Shown: in pieces, positions 50,151 through 62,555 of the stretch
How positions within the stretch are numbered: position 1 is the stretch's first letter
Layout: every line of letters starts with the position of its first letter
Origin: Siphlonurus alternatus
Lineage: Eukaryota > Arthropoda > Insecta > Ephemeroptera > Siphlonuridae
Direction of reading: 5' to 3'
Assembly (NCBI GenBank): GCA_949825025.1
Contig: OX463782.1
Location: 35,869,351-35,933,350, forward strand
DNA length: 64,000 bases
Made by a program: the position numbers and the translations under genes
Notes under the pieces: generated by a model
Databases searched by the model: none
What the model was told of the DNA's origin: nothing
The model's input: only the letters and a program-made list of their open reading frames with translations

Positions 50151-51111
50151 GTCAAGATTTCGTCGTTTTTAAAACATCGTCAGTGCAGAATAGTTGTAGA
50201 TGCCCCCCTCGATCAGTAGCTCGAATCCGAGCCGATTGCTCACGGAAACGCTCGATTTGACCTGGGGCCGCCGTCAAATGGAGCACTAAATGAAAAAAGT
50301 AAATTTAAGAATGAACCTCAGTTGATAGAGATCTCGGAAGCAGTCCCTTTGTATTCAACAAAACTTGCAGGGGACTCAACTCGCCATATAGGTCCTGTGG
50401 CATACAAATTTTTAAGTGAATCTGTCTTACCAGTTTTGTGAAAATTCATGAGGTAGAAGTTTAATATGGAGACTTATGGACGGAAATCGGAAATAGAGCT
50501 GTTACGAGAAAATCACCTCCTTGAATTTACTCAAACCATAAGCGATTAAGTTTTGAAACATTTTCATATTTTTAAAATTTATTTCATTCAATTCGTCCTG
50601 AAAGAAATATCCTTCGACTCCGAAGTAAATGAGGTTAATCGTTATTATAAAGCAAGCGTTCTCCGAATCAAGTTTTCGTTGTCGTCAGTGCAGGATATTT
50701 TCAGACGTCCCTCTCAGTAGCCCGAACCCGAGCCGACTGTACACGGAAAAACTCGATTTAACCTGAAGGTAAAAAAGAACACGCCTTGGTGGTAATCGAT
50801 GCAATGGAACTGTTGAATCTAAATAAGAGTTATGTTCCTTTTTATCTTATATAATACTACATCATGAGATTGCTTTAATGATATTAAAATAAAAATGGGC
50901 TTGGCATGCGAGGTTAACAGGTAAGATTCGTTCGTTGATTTCAGTCGCAATCTTATCGTACTGAAAAAAAATTGCTCTTCAATTAAATATAATAAATTAG
51001 CTGATGAACTATTGTCTTACTATAAGTAATCATCGAAATTAACTATATATATAAAGTATAATACAGCGTTTTTTTTTTTTTTTTTTTTTTCTCGTAACAT
51101 AATTATATTAT

Positions 51112-51330
51112 ACACTTCTGGAGAGCACGAACTTTACTCCTGTCTCACTTGCTAGAACTCATCTTCAATAGACAGAGAGATGAAGATTTGTAATTTTATT
51201 ATAGGAGTTGTAACAAGAGCACTCAGTCTATCCATAATATCAAAAGAGTTTTGATTCACCACGCCTCCATAGACTGCGTGGTAAAGTCCATAAACAAAGC
51301 AGGAATAACGTTCGTGGTGTCCAGAGGTAT
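51112..51330. mobile_element. MITE family Q, copy 5 (inverse orientation)
   Basis: ACACTTCTGGAGAGCACGAA and GTTCGTGGTGTCCAGAGGTA as inverted ends; inner TCAATAGACAGAGAGATGAA, CCATAGACTGCGTGGTAAAG. Confidence 0.85.
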
Positions 51331-51908
51331 TAATTGTATATAGTACGTTTAATGTACACATTTTACGTCAAATTATGTACTGAGAAAATTCCTGACATCG
51401 ACCGATCTGACTTCCGTTTCCACGGTTCCCCTATATGCAGTGACTAAACAAAAGCATGTTGTTACTCTCTCTCACAAAATATTTCAAGAGATTCTCAGCT
51501 CATCACAGTCAGTAAAATATTGTCAACATGTTCAACATGATCAATCTCGTGTCATTATAAATGTATGGACACCATGCACGAATGTTACTCCTGTATATCA
51601 CTCAATTTGCTGCAGCGTAAAGAGATGAATAGATCCAATTTTAAGTTTGCAGAAAGACCATCTCAAAATGTTTCAAGTTGGCCAGGCCCATAAACAAAAC
51701 TTAGGTGTCCGAAATGCCCCCCCCCCCCCTGACTCGCCTCTTGACTGTCTTGTTACAGTTGTTACCCGGCAGGACTTTTTCTTTTTAAGAATAGGCCTAC
51801 TTGACCATGCACCCAGGAACAAACAAACGTTGTGTCCGAGGTGTAAAAAAGTGCCCCGCCCCCCTGACTCGACCGAGTGTCCTGTTGCCGGCAGGACACA
51901 CACAATGA

Positions 51909-52023
51909 CAGCCAATCAGGAGCGATGTAGCCGGCCGGATGTTATATAAACGAGGTCTGTACTTCACGCTCTATTTTGCTTGGCTGTGACTCTACATCAC
52001 GTTCGTCCTCTAATGACGCGAAC
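51909..52023 (+). promoter_or_regulatory. Candidate core promoter and first exon on + strand
   Basis: CCAAT box in AGCCAATCAGG (51,912), TATA box in GTTATATAAACG (51,945), an initiator-like TTCACGC at 51,963-51,969, then ATG at 52,013 and a consensus donor AAC|GTGAGT at 52,024. A four-residue start (MTR..) would be spliced to an unseen exon. All parts are in canonical order and spacing, but no coding exon could be tied to it. Confidence 0.4.
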
Positions 52024-52549
52024 GTGAGTTCTGGTGAAGATTATCACATTTTAGTCTTAACACTGCAATTAAACTCATGACAATAGAGCATAGAAAAAAA
52101 TATTCTCTATAATATTATGTTAATAATTACAATTCAAGTCAAATTATTTTGATCACAACAAAACGGAGGTTTAAAATGTCACTTGATAAAAGCTCGTTTG
52201 TTAACCCGCGGCACACAAAATGATCAACAAAGATCAACTCGATGATAATAAGCACGTGCTCTTTTGACCGGCTTAATAATAGAGCAGCTCGCAACCCGCA
52301 CGCAAATCTATTCACAGTTCATCAGACCACTGTAATTGATTCATCAGACACAAGATTTATAGTTTTGTAGTACACTGGGAAAACGATCTAGAGTGAAGTT
52401 GCTACACTCATCATGTACTATCAATTTAATTATTCCTCTTTGTCCTGCATGGGTAATCTTTATATCGCATTAATTAATCATGGTGTTCACACAAAAAAAA
52501 AAAAAAAAAAAACTCGAATTTACAGCTACATAATAAGGTAATCGGTGCA

Positions 52550-52672
52550 GGTCTGTTCGTAAGCCCTGCCCAGTGTACTTTCTGCACCCAATCGACCTTA
52601 TATGCACATGCAGGACATAAGGTCGATTGGGTGCAGAAAGTGTACTGTGGATAGGGCTTACGAGCAAATTGG
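52550..52672. mobile_element. MITE family B-like, copy 3
   Basis: Tips GGTCTGTTCGTAAGCCCTGC and TAGGGCTTACGAGCAAAT, with an interior hairpin TTTCTGCACCCAATCGACC around 52,608. The right tip is degraded. Confidence 0.78.
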
Positions 52673-53540
52673 TAATTTTCAAAATTTTGTTATAAAGTAA
52701 CAGGCGGGTTTTTCGAAATAATCAATTTTTAAATCATCTAAAGTAATGTCAATGACACCACAATAAAAGAATATTTTATAGCGTTTTTTTTTTAACTTGT
52801 TTCCGGCTACAATGAAGTAAAAAATATGAATGCTCAGCATGTTCCATGAAAAAAACTATACATTTTATATAGTTGAATGAAATTCGTATCTCTATTCTCT
52901 ATACATCAACAATACAATATATAATAGTCAGTGAATTTTGATTCGAGCATGCAGCAGAAAGTACAGTACGAACACAGTACAGAAACTATCCCATGCAGAG
53001 TGCGGTCATCAGTATATAAATAGATACGACTCGTTCAATGATAATTATATTTCTTGATCATAGATAAAATTAGCGATGACAACACTCTCCACTTACAGTA
53101 CAATCACAAACTTTACCTTTAAACAAGACAACTGACAACTACAAGTATATTATTTGCGAGGCCTCTTTGCGCGACTACCAATTTCCACCATACAACCCGA
53201 CACAGTGTATCGTACTTGTCAAGCTCCAGTAGCAAGTGGGTCGGCGTGGGCGTCACAGCTGCAGTCATAACGACGTCACTGGTACCGCCAATTGCAGCCC
53301 TGCATCATCAGTACGTGTTCACCTCGCGAGCTCCGCGGACAAACTGAGGCTATTTCAGTCTGCAGGCTTTACTTTCACTTCAAATGTGTATTCAAAAATG
53401 TTGCCACATCGCTGGGATGATGAACTTTTGAGTTGCCACATAACTTTAAAACAACAGGGCAATATGTTATTTTAAATTTATATACCTGAGATATAAAAGG
53501 TCATTTCTGACAAAACAGGGTAAACAACTTATCATATTAA

Positions 53541-53672
53541 GTACACTTGTCACCTTGAAAAATTTCCCACTTGCAGCCTTGTTAATCATTATACCCTGTG
53601 TTATTCTTAATATGGACCATTGTGATTAACAAGGCTGTAAAGGGAAAATTTCCAAGGCGACGAGTGTACACT
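53541..53672. mobile_element. MITE family R, copy 3 (best copy)
   Basis: GTACACTTGTCACCTTGAAA and TTTCCAAGGCGACGAGTGTA; inner TGCAGCCTTGTTAATCATTA and ATTGTGATTAACAAGGCTGT. Confidence 0.86.
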
Positions 53673-54201
53673 GAAATTTATTAAGTTGAATTTTTAGTTA
53701 AACAAATAAAGCGAGTTAAATCAGTCCATCCAATTATAATAAAGGTCCTTTTAGATAAACAATAGGATTCCATATATGGACATAAACTCAACAATGTGAG
53801 TCACTCGGTGAACACAATTATCTAACAACAATGGAATAACAAAAGATAAAATTCTTGCCATTTAAAGTTCAATTTACAAGAGAGTAAATTTGCTAAAGAA
53901 AAGCACGCCCATATAACGGTTAATGTTTATACAATGATAACATTAAGTACCCAGGCGGTTGTTATCATAAACCCCCGACTACTACTAGTAGTGTGTTCTA
54001 GCCGGGATGTTTGTTGAAAATTAAACTAATTGAGTTATTGTGGACAAATCCGGAGCAGTTATTGCTCTTCACCTTATCGCGGGGGAGTGCTCGCAAGGAG
54101 ATGCAGTCAAACTTTGACACAATTATTTTTTAAAGATAAACATAGCTCTCTCCTTATGTTAGATATATTATAGTATAATGGGGAACATTTTACAAAGCAC
54201 T

Positions 54202-54619
54202 TTAAGGGCATTGGGTGTAGCACCGGTAGTTGGCAACACTGACCTATCTTCACCATGCTAATTTTTGGTCATTGCTCCTCGGAGTAATTTTTATGCTAGA
54301 GCTAAGCTGATTGCTGTAGTATCAAGATAATTAGTAGCCCAAGTGCACAATTTGGCTAAATAAAGCCTGATTTAAAGAAAAGTATTTTTTAGTAATTTTT
54401 TAAATTTACATGCATTTTTCTAAAATATAAAAAAAATACTTTTTTTAAAATCAGGCTTTATTTAGCCAAATTGTGCACTTGGGCTACTAATTATCTTGAT
54501 ACTACAGCAATCAGCTTAGCTCTAGCATAAAAACTACTCCGAGGAGCAATGATCAAAAATTTGCATGGTGAAGATACGTCAGTGCTGCCAACTACCGGTG
54601 CTACACCCAATGCCCTTAA
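54202..54619. mobile_element. MITE O (TTAA-flanked 418-bp hairpin), nested in N2
   Basis: TTAAGGGCATTGGGTGTAGC and GCTACACCCAATGCCCTTAA; arms of about 195 bp are nearly perfect inverses (AAATAAAGCCTGATTTAAAG, inverse at 54,447). TTAA duplicated. Confidence 0.93.
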
Positions 54620-54629
54620 CCCTCACTTT

Positions 54630-54777
54630 CATGGGCGCCGACTACGTGGGTGCTCGCTTGCTCGGGCACCCATGCACTGGAATTCAATTTTTTGCCCATA
54701 GAGTACACAAATTTTAATTTGTGTACCTAAAACACAGGGCGAGCACCCACAGGATTTTTGAGAAGTCGCCGTCGCTG
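54630..54777. mobile_element. hAT-like MITE P with 8-bp target duplication, nested in N2
   Basis: Target duplication CTCACTTT at 54,622-54,629 and 54,778-54,785. Ends CATGGGCGCCGACT and, read inverse, CAGCGACGGCGACT; inner GTGGGTGCTCGC and GCGAGCACCCAC. 8-bp duplication plus CAGNGNCGNCGAC tips is the hAT pattern. Confidence 0.85.
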
Positions 54778-55689
54778 CTCACTTTAGCCTCGATTTTTAT
54801 CCCTGGTGCTTAACCAGGGGCTAACTATAGGGACTAATCATGTTTAACCCCTGGTTCATCACCAGGGATAAAAATCGAGGCTAAAGTGAAGGTTAAAGTG
54901 CTTTGTAAATGTCCCCTACTGTAATTGATTATAAAATGATAATTGATGGGAGAATAAAGGCGATCTTATGGCATGCAAAGTACATGATATTTTGTGAACC
55001 ATAAGTCGTCGTAAATCATAAATCAACAAGCAACAGGCATGGTTATTTTATCTCTCATAAACAGAAATGGTTCACAAAAAAAAAATACAACTTCATATCA
55101 AGCACTATAATACTGACTGAAATGTTCCATTCATGCCAGTTCGTTGGCTGCTTGCAACAATTAAGAATTCCTGCCTTAAATGGACTTAAGTTTTTAATCA
55201 CTTCCGGCACGTTACAGCTGATTGAAGTCTCGTCCGTCCACTTTCCCTCGTGAGATTCCACGCCTTGTACGGACCGTCTACACGTTAATTAATTAAGCAT
55301 GGACACACCGTGCAATTTATAAGATACACCTCGGGACCGCACGAACGTTACTCTCGCTAATGAGTTTGTAAAATATTAATTTGCCACTTCAGGGGATGTA
55401 AGAAGAGCAGACAAAAAGACTTTTCAGTAAAAGTCTGTGACAATTTTGCAAGAAAGTGCAAGTACACTAGCGACAACATAAGTTATTCCTAGGCGCGGTA
55501 CACTCCGGTTATTGTCGCCCGATTTGCGTATATTAATTATATAAAATGTTTCTCTACACTTTGCTTAACAAAAGGTTAACATCTTACACAAATGCTTCTT
55601 TTTTGTTAAGAAAATTGTGCAAGGAGCAACTTATTGCTTAATAATTTAAACATAGCCGACGAAACGGCATGACAATTTTACTTTTGAAT

Positions 55690-55830
55690 GCTATATATGA
55701 CAGCATAAATTTTACTCTTGCCTCATTTGTTAGAGCTACAGCTCCAATAGACAGAGAGATGCAGATTTTCAATTTTGAGCGACGTAAGAAGAGCACCCAG
55801 TCTATCAATCCTAAAATCAATCTTTTATAG
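55690..55830. mobile_element. MITE family Q fragment (inverse)
   Basis: AGCTACAGCTCCAATAGACA, GAGAGATGCAGATTTTCAAT and AGAGCACCCAGTCTATCAAT. Further Q scraps lie near 55,325, 56,720-56,815, 59,957, 60,395-60,515 and 63,025-63,095. Confidence 0.68.
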
Positions 55831-56531
55831 TTTTACGCTTTTTGTGTATAGAGGTTTTTCGCCTTTTACATTCACTAATTCGGTTGTATGAATTATTGTT
55901 TACTTTTCTTCTTTTTGTTTCCCCTCTAATTAAATTATGTATTTTTTAACCCAATAAACAGATATTATTTATTATTATTATCATCACGTCACTATACTTT
56001 ACGTGACAAAGCTTACAAACACATCAGGTGTGAAATTCATGCTTTCCCGAGGTGTACATACAATTTTCAAAGTTCATTAGAACAAAATTAAAGCACTCGG
56101 TACGTCGAAGTACAAAATTTAAGCCGTGCAGTCAAGTGGTTGGTGTGGACGCGTCAGGTGGCGGCAGGTGAACGACCGGTTGTTAGATTACTGCACGTGG
56201 GCTGCCTGCACGCCGATCACGACCGCCGTGCATCGCCTCACTGCATGTACAATCACGAACAAGTGCAAGTCGTCGCATGCACTCAAACGAGATCGACTTA
56301 TTTAAATGCAAGGCTCGGAACATCACGAACTACTCCTATTAGTTTGTCGGAATTATTACAGCAGTGAATACAAGCTTTTCGTTTTGAGCCCAAAACACAA
56401 GTCGTAATTTTTAACCCTGTCTCAAGTATAGAAAGTGGGAGCGGTATCAGCGCAACTCGAACTGACAAATCAGACAGCAGGGCTCTACCGAGATTGCGAC
56501 TTACAAAAGCTCGTATTTAGCCTGGTAATTA

Positions 56532-56674
56532 GTGCTGTTCGTAAACCTTGCCCCCACTTTCTTACTCCAGCTCAGAGGGTGGGGTATAGGATTAAGAATA
56601 GTGCATAGATGACGTCACGTTTTTCTGTTAGCAAAATCGCTCGGAGTACACCAAACAGGGTTTACGAACAGACC
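56532..56674. mobile_element. MITE family B, copy 4
   Basis: Left GTGCTGTTCGTAAACCTTGC, right CAGGGTTTACGAACAGACC; internal GATGACGTCACGT and a GAGGGTGGGGTA block. Confidence 0.82.
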
Positions 56675-57473
56675 TCTCACCACACAGTTTAAATGAGAAA
56701 CAGGGTTATAGACTTGGACGTTTTGAGATGGCTAGATTGAGTGCTGTTCCCCAAAAATCTCATCACTATAGAAGCTGCAGCTCTAATAAGTGAGGCAGGT
56801 TCGTGCTGTCCAGAGATTATTACTTTAATTATTTTCATTTCACTTAATACGGGACGATATAGTGTATTTACTTAATGTAATTAGAGTAATACAATATATG
56901 GATTGCATGACCGTACCTTGCATGCAGGTATATATAATAATCTGATGAGCCAATGACCTTTCGCTCTAAAAAAACACAGAAGAGGTCATGGATTATTAAA
57001 ATTCGCTAGAAATATTACATAATTAAAATCTGTGAGATTACGTAATTCATTAAAATATAACTTTCTCTCGAAGTGGACCGTACTTGATACGTTCTCCGAT
57101 CGGACCGGTTTACTGAGGGACCGGTTACCTCTCTCTGAGCTCATCAGATCTATGACGTCACAGGGTGCACCTTGGTGTGTGGTCCGTGAGATACTTTGCA
57201 ATCAAACCTCCGTCTTGTCACATTTTTGCTTTTTCCGCATAACTTCAATTCTTTAAACGAAATATAATTTATACTGTCAAATTTAATTATTTGTCGGCAT
57301 GCTGAAATAAAAAATTCATATATTCTCATGATAGGTTTTTACATGAAAGCACAAGAAAGTGAATGCAAATTTAAAACGCCATAGACAAGCACGAAAGTTA
57401 AGGGCGTTGTCACTCAAAAGCAATGCAGACTCACAGTAGACGGGTGCTTTTATTTTCTCCCAAATTTACAAAA

Positions 57474-57627
57474 GGCCTGAGGTTCATAAATCCTGCTCGG
57501 TGTACTCTGAGCAAGTTTACGAACAAAAATCGTGACATCATCTGCACTGCACTCCCTACACCACCCTCTGCACTGGTGTAAGAAAATGGTGTAGAAGTGT
57601 AAACCGAGCAGGGTTTACGAACAGGCC
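57474..57627. mobile_element. MITE family B, copy 5
   Basis: Very close to copy 2 (shared CTGCTCGGTGTACTCTGAGC and CTACACCACCCTCTGCAC). The left tip is altered (GGCCTGAGGTTCATAAATCC). Confidence 0.88.
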
Positions 57628-57639
57628 TAAATTCTCATC

Positions 57640-59250
57640 ACTTTGTATGCCCTGAAATTTCAGCCAATCAGACAGAGGTAAAATTCATGGTATCCCGAGG
57701 TGTAGTAAATATTTGGGGGGTCACTTGGAAACTGGGTTTCCCATGGCACGTACGGCGCCTCGCTGGCGCCACCCCCTCCCCCGGTGGCGCCGCTCGATGG
57801 TCGATACCCGCGAGCGTGCATGCAGTCACGCCATCATTCCACCAGACGTGCAGGCGACTTCAATCACACCGGTACAATTAATCCACTCCGTCTCACTGTC
57901 TTGTGCGACCAGACGGTCACCATCAGAAGGGTCAGATTCCCGCCACTGTCACAAAAGTGTCGTTTGTGCGACACACCAGCTGGGAAACTGTGAATTACCT
58001 TCAGGTTCCTAACTCAAATCACAGCAAATTTACAAACCGGTTGTCAATTTTCAATATTATAGTGGACCATAATAATATAGATATTTTGGCTTCTGTACGA
58101 TCACAATGGCATGAAATTAAATTATTAATGATTGTTTAGTGCTTTTTCGCCATCTGATCCATTAATAGTGCACATGGTACATTGCTGTTCCTCTGTTATG
58201 ATCAACTATAAGCTGTAAACTCTAACACATACACCTTTTGTCATCCCAAACGTTACTCACGCTCTCTATATTCACACCCTTATTTTAAATTTAACTTATT
58301 GTACATCGGGAATATTCGGGCGCACTTCAGCTGGTGAGCCAGTGAGGTTCTTCTTTACAAACTGTCTATACCAATGACTGAGGACAAACGGGAAAAAAGT
58401 TCTTTATGAAGTGTGAGTTATGATGAGCAGTGTACAGTACATGTGTAGGTTGTCGCGCAAAGCAAAGTGCTGGGTATATAACTAGACCCTTACAGGGATG
58501 GCTAACTGAATTATTTTCTTCTGCAGTACAAAAATTACAGGCTTTGAACATCGCTTTGGTCAAAAAGTAGAGGTGTTCGTCCTGACTGAGGTTTTCTACG
58601 GTTCCCTCAGTCTCATCTCAACGAATGCTGGGACGCGTAATAGGCCGTGACCAACATCCTTTCCCTACTTTATCTCTACCCGGCCGTTATCTCGCTTCGA
58701 GCTCCAAGCTTATAGAAGCGTATCCTTTAAAAAAAAATGCATCACTTTAATCTGCATGCAGCTGGTAACATTCCTACCTTCCTAAAGTGTACTGAACACA
58801 CACTGACATACACTAACTTGCCATGTAAGCCAACATACTCGACTGCCATTATATAAAAAGAGCGCTCTGCCAGCAATTATTTCAAGCAGTTTGCATAACT
58901 TGCAGTATAACGTGTGGTCACGCCAGCTGTTCTCGTGTTTACTTATGGTAAACATATTCCATTGTCAACGTATTCCATATTTCACACAAAGACACCTTTG
59001 TTTTCATTTTATTGCATCATGGAGCAACAACCTGCTATCCAATAATTGTTGTTGAAATAAACGCATAGTGGACAATCGAATGACATTGCTTTTGTAAAAT
59101 GACACATAAAAAAAATATATATTAAAAAATGATAGTGTTCATTTTCTTTTTAAAAATTTTAAAAACAAACAAAATTAAAATTACAACATATTTGAAGGAT
59201 GAAAACTTTATTTTTTAAAGAGTCACGCAAAGGTGCTGTGACTTGTAAGA
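57640..59250. other. Region upstream of the known - strand exons, unassigned
   Basis: A CpG-rich block at about 57,740-57,850 (GGCGCC repeated four times in near-palindromes) and a TATATAAAAAG at 58,850. No exon could be defined on either strand. Confidence 0.45.
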
Positions 59251-59254
59251 CTAT

Positions 59255-59540
59255 AGAGGCTTCAAGTCAGCTGATTTTGTGGTGTTCTCACCGCCCTATC
59301 CAAACTTATGTCTAATGTAAAAAAAAGTCAAAATTACACTTTATTGGCATTAAAAAATTTTTTTATAGAAAAATAAGATGTTAATTGATACATTATGATT
59401 AGATCTCTAATAAATGGGCCAAATAGAGGGGGGAGGGGGGTAAGAGATGGTTTCAAAGCTTTAATAGTTAAAAATTCAAATTTACTAACATGGTGGCTTA
59501 TGGAGAAAATTTTCCCGCCGGGGAACACTTGAAGTATCTA
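59255..59540. mobile_element. MITE family K, copy 3
   Basis: AGAGGCTTCAAGTCAGCTGA and GGGGAACACTTGAAGTATCT form short inverted ends; inner TTACTAACATGGTGGCTTAT and TCTCACCGCCCTATCCAAAC. Confidence 0.8.
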
Positions 59541-59544
59541 TAAT

Positions 59545-62180
59545 ATCTCTGTACTCAAATATAATTCGATTGCTCTCCAATGCAATAAAAACATTGATAT
59601 TGATTACTCTCGCTCTAGTTATTAACGAATCAATGACATACAACATTACAGTATCTATTCAAACGTAATTCGATCAATAGCAGGGTTGTAACCCTGGATC
59701 AATAGTACAAAACTGGCGTGCATGGTAATGCCATCATGTATCATTTATATGCACCTTGAGGGGAGGTTATTGGTCCTGCACCACGGAGGAGCCAGCATCG
59801 TACCTCCACATACCTCGCGTGACCCAGTGCAAGTGTCGGGGGGTGCGCGCGCAACTTTAGTACTCTCTGACCCTTAGGAACCGCGCCCAAGGTATAACAT
59901 GACCTCATACAGTTGATGGTTTATCGATATCACTTATATAAGTGCATTAATTGTATACACCTCTGGACACCATGAACTTTACTCAGTTGACTCGGGTCTA
60001 CATATGCATAGTAACTTGAATAAGCCAGGCTCACGTGAGGTAACTGTAACGCATATATTGCATACTTTACAGGAGCCTGCCGCGTGTGTTGCATCAGCAG
60101 CTTGTAAGGGCAGGAAATGTAATTATAAATTATATACGGCAATTATTACATATATGTCATTTCCATATCATCTGCTAGTTTATAAAGAATACACAAACTA
60201 CATTTTCGTGTGTCGGAAACAAAGTCTATTTTTCTAACTTTAATTTTTTTATTTTTTTTTGTTTGTTTGTTTGTTTGTTTTTTCAATGGTTTTAAGCGTA
60301 CGGTATGACAACAGTATAGGGAAATGGAGGGGAAACAGCTGAACGTTATCCTGTAAGTAGGCAACCCCAAAATCTCGTGGCGCTGCCCTGTTCTTCAGAA
60401 TAAGTGCTCTTCTTACGTCCCCCAAAATTTCAAATTTGCATCCCTGTCTCTTGCAGATGCAGCACCAAAAAATGAAGTAAATTAAAAATTCATGATGTCC
60501 CAACCGAGGTGTGCATAAAAACGCATTCTGATTATGTAAGATTTTAATATATCTTGCAATAAGGTCTACATTACAGCGCTTTGAAGAGAAAAACTGAACC
60601 TAATCGTCAAGATATCGTCATTTCTGAGCCGACACCTAAAATTAACCATTCAGTTATACAATTAAAATTTTAATCGATTAAATACACAATTCACGATGTC
60701 ATCCTGCACATATTTCACGTTTCAAATTAAATACGTCCTTTGCGATGGTCAGACAAGGCGGTGTCGTGGGCGTTTTACGGAGGACACGCCCACTTTTCCG
60801 ACAGCTGACGTTCAATATACCGCACAAGACGTGACTCGTTTCAATTTAAAACCCACTTCGGCAAAATATTAAAATTCGTGATCTTGAAAACACGATACTT
60901 AATAATTTATTTATATTTTACGTTCCGCACGTATAAGTGTCATTAAAATTCATATGCGACTGATCGTTTCCTTATATAACCTGATCGGAAGTAGCTACTA
61001 AGGTGTTGTTTATCATGCAACACCCGACCTCACTTAACTGATGACGTCATCAAAGGTCACTGACCCTTCGCTGGTGCTATCCGGCTTGAAATTTAACATG
61101 GGGCGTCAATATTTAATTATCATCTATACAAATTTTAAACAATTTTAATAGAATTTTAATATCTTGTGTCTACAAAGACGATAGTGCTGGGGTTTTCAAG
61201 GACAAAAACTGCAGTTTAATAATGGATAATTTGCATTATCATTATATTTAAATGACCCGTACGGTTACGTCATCATCAGCGTAATTACTTGAAATCAACC
61301 ATAAACAAGATTCCACGCCTTGTGTCTAAATTTTTAAATTAAGCCATGACATAATATATTATTATAAGAAACTCAACGCCTTATTTCTACATAAAATTTA
61401 TTTATTTCACCCAAACAAGCTTCGAGAATTGTAGAATCTCACATTTCTCGGAACAATCAATAAAGTGAAATCAATTTTAGAATCACAACAGCTGAAATTC
61501 TCGAGTTACAACTGACATGCATTATAATCGAATCCGTCAATCTTATCTTATTTTAAAGTACCCTCAACTACAGGTTTGTATGGCGCAACAACACACCTTA
61601 CGCGATGTTTATTTCCAAGTTTATTACGTCACCTCACGAGAATTATCTACAAAAAGGCGAACAAGAAACCATTTACTTTGCCAGGTCACGTGGGTATGAC
61701 GACGTCACCAAGATGCAAATTTCTTCATCTTGGTCGATTTTCCTCACTTGAAACAACTTTTGAGACAAAGGACTATAAGAAGTGGAAAAAAATCAAGTCC
61801 ATTTTTTTTTTTTTTTTTAACTCGACAATAGATATAATTTCAAAGAGAAATAAGCCATAGTTACAATTACTTTTTCTTTTAAGTCTAAATTAAAAAAATA
61901 TATATCATCTTGGCTGCATCTTTGACAAAGAACAATTGTTAAAAAGTCTGCTTTACTTTAACAACCAACACTTTCTCAGCAAACCTTCCCATGCTTTCTC
62001 GTATACAAATTAAATCATTAGTAAAATCCACACTCCCATTGTTGCAGACTGACAACAATAAAACTGCCCCTTCTGTCTCACAGGCAAATTGTGAGAACGT
62101 CTTGTTTACATGACAAATTTTATTATTAACGAACGGAAAATGAAATCAACGTTAATATTTAACAGAAAGTAAACATAATG
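59545..62180. other. Unassigned AT-rich DNA
   Basis: Q scraps near 59,957 and 60,395-60,515, (GTTT)n at about 60,259-60,281, CRE-like octamers near 61,042 and 61,699. No gene recognised. Confidence 0.5.
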
Positions 62181-62187
62181 TCACACA

Positions 62188-62222
62188 CAAGATTTGTTAA
62201 CTATCCGGTTAACAAATCTTGG
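62188..62222. repeat. Short hairpin
   Basis: CAAGATTTGTTAACTATCCG followed by GTTAACAAATCTTG: 14-bp perfect arms, 6-base loop. Confidence 0.8.
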
Positions 62223-62317
62223 ACACACATATATATAAATTAGGAGTCAGGAATTGACATATCGATTATGCTCATTATAAAGGGACAATCCAGACTGTCC
62301 CATGAAATTTGCACGTT

Positions 62318-62555
62318 TTAATTAAACGTTCACATGACGGTGTTTAATACCGATCCGTTGACAACGCCTCATTAATTAGAATATAACATTATCCATCGTC
62401 AACGAATACCAGAGCTGGTCGTTAGGGTAGTGCAACCGCACTGGGCCCCGCGTTTCAGGGGGCCCAGGAGGGGGTCATGTACTCCACCGCTTTTTTAATG
62501 GTTCCATGCGAAATCTTGCGACGGCTGACGAAAACGTATTAACCGTCATGTGAAC
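62318..62555. mobile_element. Inverted-repeat element S
   Basis: ACGTTCACATGACGGTGTTT and ATTAACCGTCATGTGAACGT as ends about 238 bp apart; inner GTTGACAACGCC and CATCGTCAACGAATACC. Interior also has a GC palindrome near 62,445-62,470. Confidence 0.7.

Larger units (their letters stand above)
54180..54918. mobile_element. MITE family N, copy 2, carrying two later insertions (O and P)
   Basis: Outer ends ACAAAGCACTTTAA and TTAAAGTGCTTTGTAAATGT match N1. The left arm is broken by O (54,202-54,619) and P (54,630-54,777). After removing both, the left arm reads like N1 up to CTTTAGCCTCGATTTTTATC. Confidence 0.86.

Noticed and set aside
57687..58139. Several overlapping + frames in a CpG-rich block
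   Set aside because: No splice sites or recognisable protein; composition from GGCGCC palindromes explains the open frames.
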